Of a stretch of 42,418 nt of DNA, positions 1-9,923 are shown piece by piece. Source of the stretch: Scleroderma bovista (lineage: Eukaryota; Basidiomycota; Agaricomycetes; Boletales; Sclerodermataceae); NCBI GenBank assembly GCA_037178675.1, contig JAYMGJ010000589.1, positions 1 through 42,418 on the forward strand. Reading direction: 5' to 3'. Both the position numbers and the translations under genes were made by a program. The notes under the pieces were generated by a model that worked only from the letters and a program-made list of their open reading frames with translations, was not told the DNA's origin and did no database searches. Every line of letters starts with the position of its first letter. The stretch's first letter is position 1.

Positions 1-1416
1 TGTCGACACATCTGTTCTACGTCCAGGACCATTCGCATCACCTGCACGCCAACTCATGCATCTAAGGTGCACACGCACATTCGTATCACCGTCATCAACG
101 TACAACGTGATTGTCATCATCAGGAGCTGCGCCAGCTCATTCTGAGTGTCTACGCGCTCGAGTTCATGGCCTGCATCGCTGTCTACCTCGTCAATGTTTG
201 CTCCCTCGCTCATACCCCTCTCGCAGCTCTCCAACTCGACTCCTCTGGCATCCTCGGTCCCTTTCGACTCACTTGGACGATGCACGCGCTCAGGTGTTGC
301 ATTTGGTGCATTCATGCTGCCTCTCAGGTCTCTCGCCTCACTGCTCACATATACTGTCCACTCCCCCTTGAGCGGCAGCTTGTATGCACTAGGTACGTCC
401 GTGTTGGCGTTTTCGTTGCACTGACAATCTTCTTTGCAGTAAAAATTAGATTGTTGGGGCTGCGACTCACTGTCGTGCTCCTTGTCACCCTCGTCGACTC
501 TACAAGCCCTCTCTGCCAGGTCTCCGCCTAGCAGGGCCATTCTGATGACATCCGTGATCGTTCGTCCGCCCTCGTCGACTCCACTGACCTTCCCCGCTGG
601 TTCTCCACCCAGCAAGGCCATCCTGTCGATGTCCGCATCCGTTTCGAGTGGTTCGGCCATCACGACTGTTCCTTTCGTGCGCTCTGCCGTCACAAGGCTC
701 TCCGCCACCTCCTGCTCGCACTTGGATGGCTCATCCTCAATGGGTAGCCTTCGTAGTGTCGCTTGCAGCAAGTTCTGCAGTTGGTCTTGCGTTTCGTGCG
801 GCACACTTTCGAGTAGGACAGTTGTCCCTGCGCTCTCAGCGCTAGTGCCCTTCACCGAAGCCTCAGCTTTCGTGCGTGGGTCTTTGCATCCAACAATTTT
901 GTCGTCAATGTCTTTGTTGCCTTGAGTGAGGGCTTTCGTAGGTGGGTCTTCCCGATCTGCATGCACATGCCTCTCTGCGGCTGCGTTCTCGCTCATAGGA
1001 GCTTCTGCTGACGGATCTCATTTGGCATTGTTTGTTCTGGCCGCGAATTTCTTCAAGCAGAGTTCTTGGATTGGATCATAGTCGCGGAAACAGTTCGCAA
1101 GGTAATTGTAGATTTCATGTGTGGATTTGAAGCAAATTCGGTAGTAGATAGAAGCTGGGACTGTATCCATGAATAGAGAACATAGTAGTGCATTGCACCA
1201 TTCCCAGTCGTCCGTTCCATCATCTGGTCTGCCAGCTAGCACATCTACATCACAAAAATTCCAAAACGGGGATATTATGCGATATATGTGACGCAACGTG
1301 ACAGCACCCGGCGCTCCCTGACGCTTTGTCAGAATGTGATCCGCGCCCGCACTGCAGGAGACCACAACAATACGTCCAATGTCAGCCAGACACTTCGTCA
1401 CCTTGAATGCTGACAT
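1..1416 (-). pseudogene. Gag-like protein with long charged tail, runs off left edge
   Basis: A continuous minus-strand frame starts at the ATG at 1416 and runs to base 1, broken once by TGA at 1018-1020. The first 132 codons hold a Gag-like helical region with motifs DDWEWCNALLCSLF, STHEIYNYLANCF and RDYDP. These resemble the N-terminal Gag (UBN2-type) region of Agaricomycete copia elements. After the TGA the same frame stays open for about 340 codons, and that part is rich in Glu, Asp, Lys and Arg. It includes an internal duplication (RMALLGGEPAGKVSGVDEG and the related RMALLGGDLAERACRVDEG, roughly 500-650). The stop is followed by GAT and could derive from CGA, as at many other sites here. 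The C-terminus lies outside the window. It may be a Gag from a dead element or an expressed derivative of one; I cannot tell which. No protease or reverse transcriptase is visible. Confidence 0.55.
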
Positions 1417-1441
1417 GTAGATACTTCCCAGAGCTTAGTAG

Positions 1442-1634
1442 TGTTAGAATTCGTGGGCTGAGGTGATCGGGGTGACCACGATGGGTGGATGGGTGCAAAC
1501 CAGGTCCAAACGTGATGAATTTACAGGGTACAACTACAAACTATTTATCTTTTAGGTAGAACAGCTAATATATCAAAACTAATAACTGTAATTAGTCTTG
1601 TAAGTTTGCCACGTAGCAGCCATATATTCTGACA
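1442..1634 (-). repeat. 3' LTR of gag-only element (193 bp)
   Basis: Starts TGTTAG and ends CTGACA in plus orientation. It is almost identical to 2759-2951; visible differences are cgtggg/catggg, aggtga/aggcga, ccacga/ccatga, gcaaac/gcgaac and gccacg/gccatg, all transitions. Confidence 0.93.
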
Positions 1635-1717
1635 CTCTCCCGCAAATGAAACAAGACAGTAAGTACAAAAAAAAAACAGGGAGACACAAGAACAAAAGGA
1701 GAAAATATCCCACGACT

Positions 1718-2509
1718 TCACCAAGACTGTTCATCTTCTTCGAAGATGGCGGCGGCAGTGCCCTTCTCTTCCACTTTCCATTTTGGGCAATTGATCTGGT
1801 AGTGACCTTTTTCTCCGCAGTGGAAACAGGTGATCTGCTCAAGTGGGCGGCGCGGCTTCGAAGCGATAGTGGTGACAGCAAGGGCAACAGGGTCAGGGCC
1901 CGTTACCGGTTGGGCAGCGCGCTGATGTGATTCTTCATTTAGTAAGCATGCCTTGACTACCTCAAGTGAGATGGATGCATTATCAGCAGCAGTACCATTA
2001 GCAATGGCAGTGTCAAGGGAGATAATGAATGGATCATAGGACGGGGGGAGGCCTTGAGTAAGGACAAGTATCTTGTCTTCATCCATAGCAATATATCCGA
2101 CTTCTTTCAGGCGGAACGTGGCTTGCTGGACATCAGCTATCCAATTGCCCATCAATTGGTCAGCACACTTAGTCATCGTGTTAAACCTTCGATGAAAAGT
2201 CATGCGCATGGCGAAGCCCTGGGCACGATGCATGCGCTGGAGCTCTTCCCAAAGGACGTGGGGGTCGGTGGAGTGTGCGTGCAGCAGCTGCGACGGTTCG
2301 AGGCGGAGGACGATCTCAGCATGAGCTTCGGCTTGGCAGCACTCAAATGCTTTGACAGCTTTCGAATTGGGGGAGCCAAGTGGGCAAGTCTCTGATCCCT
2401 CAACAACTTTCCATAAACCTTTCTTAATCAAGGTAGATTGCATGTACAACGACCATTCCACATAGTTAGATTCATTCAGGTTCGTGAAGTGCAGTGACGA
2501 GTCTGGCAT
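1718..2509 (-). CDS. gag: Gag polyprotein with CCHC zinc knuckle
   Basis: A 263-residue protein counted from the Met at 2509; the frame is open upstream to 2665, but homology-like sequence begins at MPDSSLHFTNLNESNY. The N-terminus matches the DUF4219/UBN2 Gag pattern of copia elements: NESNYVEWSLYMQSTL, then the helical core with LWEELQRMH and FNTMTK, then LTQGLPPSYDPFI. The nucleocapsid part has one zinc knuckle, CFHCGEKGHYQINCP (CX2CX4HX4C), near residue 228. The tail is acidic and ends EEDEQSW. No stop or frameshift interrupts it, so this is one of very few intact frames in the window. It would package the element RNA into particles; replication enzymes must come from another element. Confidence 0.85.
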   Translation of the reverse strand: MPDSSLHFTNLNESNYVEWSLYMQSTLIKKGLWKVVEGSETCPLGSPNSKAVKAFECCQAEAHAEIVLRLEPSQLLHAHSTDPHVLWEELQRMHRAQGFAMRMTFHRRFNTMTKCADQLMGNWIADVQQATFRLKEVGYIAMDEDKILVLTQGLPPSYDPFIISLDTAIANGTAADNASISLEVVKACLLNEESHQRAAQPVTGPDPVALAVTTIASKPRRPLEQITCFHCGEKGHYQINCPKWKVEEKGTAAAIFEEDEQSW

Positions 2510-2758
2510 GGCACGAGATCTGTGGCTGTGACATGTGACACATGACGACAATGGTGATTTGGCTGCAAACAACAGCGGGGGTTCGACAGGGGAAACGGTA
2601 TGGCGGAGACAACGACGACGATTTGGCTTTGGCTCCAAATGGTGGTTACGACGGCAAGAGAACAACGGTACGACAACGATATGACGGTGAGAACGGACAA
2701 CGACAGGAGGTCAACAGCTGCAAGACAACATGCACAATGATGAAGGATATCGTGTTTG

Positions 2759-2951
2759 TGTTAGAATTCATGGGCTGAGGCGATCGGGGTGACCATGATG
2801 GGTGGATGGGTGCGAACCAGGTCCAAACGTGATGAATTTACAGGGTACAACTACAAACTATTTATCTTTTAGGTAGAACAGCTAATATATCAAAACTAAT
2901 AACTGTAATTAGTCTTGTAAGTTTGCCATGTAGCAGCCATATATTCTGACA
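2759..2951 (-). repeat. 5' LTR of gag-only element (193 bp)
   Basis: Partner of the LTR at 1442-1634, followed directly by the right copy of the AGTAG target duplication. Confidence 0.93.
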
Positions 2952-3046
2952 AGTAGGTATTACCAGACTTGAACATATCATGTTGAGATAGTGATATATT
3001 TTCATACCACCTCACCAAGTATGTTAAGGTGTACCATATTCGCCAT

Positions 3047-6000
3047 CTAAGACCTCCCCATCATCAGCAACAACACGGACTTCCGAATTGTCATCTTCTG
3101 ATTGATCCTGCTGCTCTCTCCGTTCGACCTGTCACCATCAGTCAGTTCTTCAAACTCCACCTTTTCGTGAATTTCAACATTGTCACTTGGTCCATCGTCG
3201 TACTCAGGTTCCTCTTCATTCACCTGCCCATCTGTTACACCATGCCCCTCACGCTGCAAGAACTCATCCCAGTCCCTCATCGCCGTGTGTCCAACTGCAC
3301 CACCTCGGAAACGCATGAACATATCTTGATCAATGAAGCTAGTACAAATTTGAAGGGCACTTTAGACATGAATATTATAGTGATGTATGACTTACCAATT
3401 AATGTAGTAGTAGAACCAGTCCGTGTCCTGGTCTTTCATGCCATTCCTATCCCACTCCCGAACAAAGGAAGGTCCAAGTAGTACATCAGTAGCACCATAC
3501 GCAAATGCTGGAATGATATGTGCGCCTCTGATGACACAATCAGGGTCAATGAAGCCAAACACATCAATGAGATTGTCTTGATTGAAGAATTCCAAGCGCT
3601 GTAAGTGCTTTGCCATCCAACCAGCTGGTGAGTTATCATGGCGAAACCAGTGCATGAACAAGAAGTTCAGGCAAGTCGGAGGTGAACAAAAGTGGGTCGT
3701 GGGGTCACAATACTCCACATTGACGTGGAAAATGCGAATGACACGGGCATACCAGTATGGGTGGGTGCGCTCGTCTTCGTGTGGCAGCACCATGATATCA
3801 CAATGCGTTCGGGGTGTGATTGTATCTTGTTCACGGCATGTGTCGTATGTGGTGTAGTTGATATGGAGGGTTGCATGCTCATAGAGGTTGTCATCTTGGA
3901 TGAGAACGCAATCCCGGTTGAGATCAGTGAACTCATATTCGTCGCTGCTGTATGGCAAGTTGTGAAGGCAGGCAAGGAGGTGGTCTTTGAGTCATACTAC
4001 AAAGTTCTATCAAAAAAAAACAATGATATGGCACCTCAACTGCGGGATCATCCTTGTGCTCTGTTAACCACACAAATAAATTGTGCATTTTCTGAGCTTC
4101 CTTTGCAATGTGATAATGATCCCAGGGTGATGTCCGGGTACAACGCAGACTATGAGCTTGCCTTGGATGTTGTGCTTCAAGCAGCTCTTGTGTATCGATG
4201 ACCTTCTTGATAAACTGCTCGACTGTTTCTTGATTTGCGATGCTTGAAACCATGCAATTCTGTTGTTTCCCCAAGCGTGGATACCGCCGTTTGGACCGGC
4301 AATGTTCGAGTTCGCCCTGTATCAAGTGTTGTTGGCTATTAGTTCACACGACATCAAAAGCACGTACTATTTGTGTACTGTAACTGTCAGTTGTACCCAT
4401 CTGTCGAATGGTGTTTGGATAGTCACCAAGTGCGTGATACTTGTACGTATGCAGGTTGAGGGTCTTTGATTTCCGTTGGGAGATATTACTACTGCTCCCC
4501 TCGCCGTGTTCTGAATTTGGGGCCTGTGCAGCTAGGTGAGCTTGCTGGTGGCCTCACGCAGCTTGTTCCTGGGGAAGTTCAGCCGTGACATAAGCTGGAC
4601 AAACCGTATCACTAAATTTCCTAATTGAATGTCCTAGTGTAGCAGTCACAGCATCAAAATACTTGAGAGTATCGTCAGTATGGAGCCGCAACTTGGCATA
4701 TGCATTCCAGACGGCTAGATCAAATAAAAGATCCATGACAATCTTGTCATGGTTGGCATTACCAAGTATGCCCTCAAATGCAGGAATTGCGCACTAACAA
4801 ATAAATTGTGAGTTCAATGAGGACACAATATGTGAGCACTACAAACCTGTAAGAGGTCCTCGAAATCGCGTGCAGCAAGACACTTCATGGCTGTGACATC
4901 CTTATGGAATCGTCGGATAGTGCCCCAACCAAATGTGGGCACTTGGCGGTACCTGTTCATTAAGGAGTAAGCGGCACTGGAAGTCATGATTGAGATCTTA
5001 CCTCCAGTTAAGTTCGGGCACGACCATTCCTCCTACTGCATTGAGGATCCAGAGAAGATGAGTGAAAATAGCTTTCCACACTCTGAGTTCAAACTCATGG
5101 AGCAGGTCCACTAGAAAAAACCTAAAAAAATTGACGAGAAATTCGGCCAAGCGCATCGAAAATGCATTCTGTAAGGAATTAATTAGCAATGGTTACATTA
5201 TCCTTGAGAGCCCTTACACGAGTTGGCACAAGTGACTCGTGATTTAATAAGTTCTTGATGTGGTGACTATTGAGGCTAGCCCCATGTTGAAATAACAACT
5301 TTCGTGCCACTTCTACACTTTGGCGCCGCCGGACATTATCAACTCTTTGCTTCTTTTCACGGAATGTCATGTCACGCTTCATACCCATCTTCAGGATGTC
5401 CTTCTTCTTGACAAGGCACTGTGGACATGGACACTCACCAAGGAATTTGATACAGGTGAGAAGGACCCTAAAATGTAAATTAGTTTAGAATACGACAAGT
5501 AGAGAGGACCCACTTTTCAGGGTAGTCGGCTGAATAGGAGAAAAATTGTGGAAAGACATGGCATATGATCCCATCCCCACAACATACCACAATGCTGTTC
5601 TTGTATGCATCCATGAACTTCTCGTCGAGCAGGAGGCCCCATACCACATGCATCAATTCGCGTTTGCAGTGAGTATACACCTCACTTGTTGAGGCCCGCC
5701 CATAAAGTGAACCATACTTGTCCTGAAAGTCGTCTGGTAACTATGGAGACCTATTAGTACAACATCACCATAAATCTTTGCAATGACTCCAAACCGTTGG
5801 TATATATGCAACATGATGGCATGCAGATGCTGTTGGGCAGCACCTCGTGTACTTCAATTGATTGCCAAAATAGAGATAGACAGGCCAGAGTGATGCATCT
5901 CCAAAATTTGCAAGTTGTGTTGCATCTGACCACAACATAAGCAGGGCAACCACACGTTCGAGATCATCACCAGGTTGGCGTGGCAGGGAATGGACTTCTT

Positions 6001-6141
6001 GATATGATTCCATGATCTCCAGTGACGAATAGACTTCTGAGTAGACTCGTACATTGCATCCGTCTGATGTTTTCCAGTACTGCTTGAAGGGAGTCATATG
6101 AAACGTGGATGCAGCTGGGTCCTCGAATGTGGATTGGATGT
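3047..6141 (-). pseudogene. Plavaka-type transposase, C-terminal part
   Basis: Minus-strand exons separated by short introns match the Plavaka transposase family of basidiomycetes. From 6141 downward the landmarks are HMTPFKQYW, YSEVYSS, LMLWSDATQLANFGDASLWP and the ACHHVAYIPT block. Next come YTHCKRELMHVVW with YSADYPEK, then a CPCPQC pair near 5415, then LLHEFELRVWKAIFTHL near 5060-5110. These are followed by DLLFDLAVWNAYAKLRLHTDDTL near 4700, GELEHCRSKRRYPR near 4310, WYARVIRIFHVNVEY near 3720 and DMFMRFRGGAVGH near 3310, ending in TAG at 3047. A TGA at 4554-4556 interrupts the frame after QEQAA. Introns such as 5711-5761 and 5466-5511 obey GT...AG. At 6141 the frame is cut by the copia insertion; removing it restores the reading frame to the segment at 12162. 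Nuclear DNA transposition enzyme, now inactive. Confidence 0.85.
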
Positions 6142-6428
6142 GTTGAAGTCGCACATGCACCCGGCATAAACCGTCGACGAAGTGCGCACAAGACTGCAAC
6201 CCATATTAGTGTAGACTTAGTAATAGTCCTCTTTAGAGCAGATGTTACATGTTACATGTCACGCGTCACAGTCACGCATCACACTATTTGTTGTATATAA
6301 ACAGCGGACATCGCTTATATAATATAACAGCTCTTGACCAGCTACCGCTACCATCTCAGGTTGTGCACTCCACCCAACAGGTGAGTTGGAGTAGCAGTTC
6401 CTCTACGTACATAGGTATTGCTTCAACA
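6142..6428 (+). repeat. Copia copy 1, 5' LTR (287 bp)
   Basis: TGTTGAAG...CTTCAACA. Contains tandem TCAC-containing motifs (about 6244-6283), a TATA box TATATAA at 6294-6300 and a consensus splice donor CAG|GTGAGT at 6381. Confidence 0.95.
6294..6300 (+). promoter_or_regulatory. LTR TATA box
   Basis: TATATAA lies just downstream of the TCAC-rich U3 repeats and is kept in the LTRs at 11869, 27529 and 40173. It is deleted in the LTR at 29008. Placement fits the U3/R boundary of a copia LTR. Confidence 0.6.
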
Positions 6429-6802
6429 GGTTATGAGCCCTGTGAGCGCACTGTGTGCAGCAATGCACCAGGCAGCGCTCCAGCTCCCTGAGCGTTGCTT
6501 TAACTAGCTTGACGCTGTGGACCACAGTGAGCTCCTAGCTGAGCCCCTGCACAGCCACAAGGTGAAGTCGGTCGACGACTTGCGCCAGACAGTGAGCTCC
6601 TAGTTGAGCACCTGTATTGCCCCAGGTGAAGTTCGTTGATGACTTGCGCCAACCATGGCAAACATCGTTGACGACTTGCGCTGGCATGACCTAGTCATGA
6701 GTTAGCTGTTGACAGAAGTGCTTTCACTAGCACTCAGGTGTTTCTTCTTTTCTTGCTTGTCCGTTGTTGCATTCATTTGCTGACTCTGTTGACTCCCAAC
6801 AG
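6381..6802 (+). other. Candidate 422-nt leader intron containing the primer site
   Basis: The donor CAG|GTGAGT lies inside the LTR. A polypyrimidine stretch, the branch-like CTGAC and the acceptor CCCAACAG lie nine bases before the gag ATG at 6812. The same donor, acceptor and exact 422-nt length occur at 29222-29643 and 40413-40834. Splicing would remove the primer binding site and several upstream ATGs. This is inference from sequence; no transcript evidence is available. Confidence 0.55.
6429..6440 (+). other. Primer binding site, half-tRNA (initiator Met)
   Basis: GGTTATGAGCCC follows the LTR directly. It is complementary to GGGCTCATAACC, the anticodon arm of a eukaryotic initiator tRNA-Met rather than its 3' CCA end. 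Drosophila copia and relatives are known to prime from a cleaved half of this tRNA. The same 12 bases follow the LTRs at 29269 and 40460. Confidence 0.85.
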
Positions 6803-6811
6803 AACATCACC

Positions 6812-8280
6812 ATGTCCAGCACTCTCGACAAGATGGTCCCCGTGTTCACTGGCTCCAACTGGCAGCAGTGGCACACCTCTATGCATGCCTACCTTCGGGC
6901 ACAAGGCCAATGGTACATTTATTCGACGACGCAACCCGCTGCGGGTCACGATGACTGAAAGGAGTGGGACGACAACACTGAAAGAGCGCTTGGTAACATC
7001 ACCTTGCGCCTCGCCCCCTTGATCCAGGTTGCGGTCTCAAACCTCAACAACGTTAAGGACATCTGGGACCATCTCAAGAAGAACTTCGGCGCCCCCAGTA
7101 TCGGCTCTGCCTACGCTGAGCTTAGCAAGCTCCTGGCGACTACCATCCCCGCTGAGAGCCCTCCTGCCAAACCATCTGCACCCTCGACCAAGTTGTGTCA
7201 ATGGCGAGTGCGAACCTGGACCAGCCCGAGGCCGGTCCCTCCTCACTGAAGTGCCCTCGTCTTGAGGAGCGCATCACCATGTATGAGGAGGATTGTCACG
7301 ACCGCGTGACGCCTCGTGACTCCGCAAGGCCTCTAGTCTGTTGTAAACTAAAGTCCGATCGTAATCGCACACCTCCGACGCTACGTATCCATCTCCGCTC
7401 CGACAATTGACGCTCCGTCTCCTTTTAGTATATAGTTCCGCGTCTACGCCTCTGGTTATTGTATGCCTCCGTTCCGTTTCTGTTCCTGTTCCCTTTGTTC
7501 CCATTTTAGATTAGATAACAATTACTAATAGCTGTGATCCGTTAACCTTTTGATCTGTTACGCTTATCACTGACCTCCATTCCGTGTATGTTACTCATCC
7601 ATTTGTCATCCGCAGACTCTTACCTACATCTCCGCTATGTTTCTCTCCGCTTCTCGGTTACTGTACATTCCCGATGTAAAGTATAAGTACTCCGCACGCT
7701 GAGGGAATTGTCCCTCAGTTCGAATATCAGCTTGAATACCTCCCACGAACTCTCCTCTGTCCCCTCTGCCTTCTGGCAAACCCGACCTTCGTCGGACCTC
7801 CGTCTCTCCATTCCTTAGTCCTCCGAAATACGAGGACGCAGGTATCGCAAGGGCGCAGCACATACGCTGAAGCCAAGTCCTCAAACACTTCCGCATCTCC
7901 TCCGCCTGTCGTCGACGACCCTTTGTACTTATCTCCGCTCTCGTCGGAGTTCGTCGGAGGAAACAATTCTGACAAGGATGCCATCTCCCTGGGGGATGAG
8001 GAGCCCTTCGCCCACGAACCATTCGCTGATGACGAGTTCAATGAGATCGATGCGATGGTCCTCGACTGCTACAATGCGACGTCGATGGCGATGGGCACGG
8101 AGGCCAGCCTCTTCAGGCAAGTACCTTCTGCACATGTGCTGACCAACACTGACACGCTCCCTTTACATGTGTGCTTTACGCCGTCACTGTATATAGCGAG
8201 TAGTACCTACAATATGTCGTGTCGTGTCCCCTTGAGCAATGCATATATCTGTTTGTGTCTGAATGATGCACACTGTGCTG
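6812..8280 (+). pseudogene. gag: Copia copy 1 gag (deleted and interrupted)
   Basis: The ATG at 6812 follows AACATCACC. The N-terminus has MVPVFTGSNWQQWHTSM and AYLRAQGQWY, the start of a copia Gag. A TGA at codon 49 (HDD-stop-KEWD) is shared with copies 2 and 3. The core FGAPSIGSAYAELSKLL is followed by a deletion that removes the rest of the core and the basic polyGln linker. Reading resumes at RTLDQVV-type sequence near 7180, and the 681-bp solo LTR then splits it at 7294. Downstream of the LTR (7975-8280) the acidic DEEPFAHEPFADDEF block leads into the protease. Compared with copy 3 at 40844, about half the Gag is gone. Confidence 0.8.
7294..7974 (+). mobile_element. 681-bp solo LTR nested in copia copy 1
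   Basis: Starts TGTCACGACC and ends TTCTGACA, with AGGAT duplicated at 7289-7293 and 7975-7979. Copies 2 and 3 of the host element lack it (GAGGAT/GACACCATC-type sequence is continuous near 31320 and 41935). It has no coding content and is pyrimidine-rich on the plus strand. The TGTCACGACC start matches the gypsy-type LTR at 31622-32246 read on the minus strand, so it is probably a gypsy solo LTR left by LTR-LTR recombination. Confidence 0.9.
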
Positions 8281-9923
8281 GATGTAAGGGAAAAATGGTT
8301 GATGATAGCGAACTATCTGGTGCTTTCTGGCTCCTAGACTCTGGTGCATCACGCCACTTTACCGGTGACATAGGCAATTTTGCCTCTTACAACGCGCTAA
8401 AGCGAGCGCACTATGCCAAAACGGCTAATGGTGTAGCACTAATTGCTGGCATTGGCACGGTATTACTCCAGTGCCTAGACCACAACTCTGGGGATGAGAA
8501 AGTCATAACACTCACCCAAGTGCTCCATATGCCAGGCGCTACTGCATGCCTCATTTCTATGGGCGAAATGCTCCAGCGTAACTATAAAGTCACTGGCAAT
8601 AAGCGAGGCATTAGCCTCATTCATAAAGCCAAACGCCTATGGTTTGGGCCAGACCCAGAAGACGATCACAACGTCATCTTCGGGATTAGATCTATCCTGA
8701 TAATTAGATCTAATTATATCGCCTCTGTGAGCAAAGTCGATTACGACATTATGCACCGGAGATTCGGGCACCCCTCTAAGGAAGTACTCCGACGCATGCA
8801 AAAACATACGCAGTGCTTCCTGGAGATCCACTTTCCTACTGAGGATTGTGTTTGCCCTGGATGTGCTCTTGGCAAGATGCCCAATTGAGCTTTCCCAGAG
8901 AACGAAAGATGTGCTTCTAAGCCCTTCGAGCTAGTGCACTCTGATCTCAAATCCTTCCCAGTTACATCGTACCAAAAGTTTAAATATGTTATCACCTTCT
9001 ACAATGACTATACTTCTCATGCCTGGACTATGCCTCTTCGCTCCAAAGCTGCAGCAATTACGGCTGCCAAAGATTTCCTCGAAATGGTGTGCGTCCAACA
9101 TGATACGCACGTTGTTGGATGGATGTCCGATGCCGGTGGAGAGTATAAATCCGATCTGTTTGATCGAGCACTCCTTGAGAAAGGAATTAAAATATATCAA
9201 AGTGCTCCAAAAACCCCCATGCAGAATGGCCGCGCCGAGCGTTTAGGGCGCACTCTCATGGATAAAGCTGAGTCTATGCGGCATCAAGCCTGCATCCCTG
9301 ACTCCTGGTGGGAATTTGCATTTGCTCACGCAACCCACATTTACAACCGTACTCCGGTAGCTTGCCTGCAATGGCGCACCCCCCATGAAATGCTTAAGGG
9401 GGAGATGCCTAACATCGACCACCTCTGTGTATTTGGCTGTGGAGCCTTTGTCTACCTCCCAGCCTCGGCTAGAGCAAATAAGATGGCTCCCAAGTCTGAG
9501 CTTATGACTTATGTCGGTGTTGCCCCTGGCAATGAGCGCAACTTTTTGTTCATGCGCTCCACCAATGCAGTGTTTACTGCTGCTCACGCTGTCTTTGACG
9601 AGCGTCATTTCCCTCGCTGCCCCAAAAACAGGCGAGAACCTCTCGAGAACCCTTTCGGAAGGGCAAATCCGAAACCAGCCACTGATCGACCAGGGAATTC
9701 CCCTGATGATACCGACAGTGATGATGATGTGGAACACGACCATGGCTACCCACATCCCCAAGTGCAGGATGACAATCCAAAGCATGAGGAACCCCAGGCT
9801 CCTGAGGAAGAGCCTAATCAAATAAATCCTCCCCGTACGCCATCTCCAGTGCCTCCACCAGCACCGAGAACGCCTTCACTGGCGAGAAACCCGCCTCCTC
9901 CAGCACCGCAGCGCCCTGGCTGA
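8281..9923 (+). pseudogene. pol: Copia copy 1 protease and integrase
   Basis: The protease active site is WLLDSGASRHFTGD near 8330. The integrase zinc motif follows: MHRRFGHPSKEVL, then CPGCALGK near 8855. The catalytic core shows the first Asp in LVHSDLKSF (8940), the second in WMSDAGGEYKSD (9130) and the Glu in MQNGRAERLGRTLMD (9230). The family motif HIYNRTPVACLQWRTPHEML lies at 9340. TGA at 8886-8888 interrupts between zinc and core domains; copy 2 has CAA at the same codon. TGA at 9921 is CGA in copy 2. A Pro-rich linker (PSPVPPPAPRTPS) leads to RT. The enzymes would mature Gag-Pol and insert cDNA in the nucleus. Confidence 0.9.

Larger units (their letters stand above)
1442..2951 (-). 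mobile_element. Gag-only non-autonomous LTR retrotransposon (TR-GAG type)
   Basis: Two 193-bp direct LTRs, TGTTAG...CTGACA, bound a 1.12-kb interior. A perfect 5-bp target duplication AGTAG flanks the element (1437-1441 and 2952-2956). The interior holds a single gag reading frame on the minus strand and no protease, integrase or RT. Orientation is confirmed by a purine tract, GCGGGAGAG on the minus strand, immediately before the left (3') LTR. I did not recognise the primer binding site. The LTRs differ at only a handful of positions, so the insertion is fairly young. It landed about 20 bp upstream of the Gag-like frame at 1416. Confidence 0.9.

Noticed and set aside
67..925. Plus-strand open frames at the left edge
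   Set aside because: They are antisense shadows of the long minus-strand charged frame, with Ser/Leu-rich composition and no domain signal.
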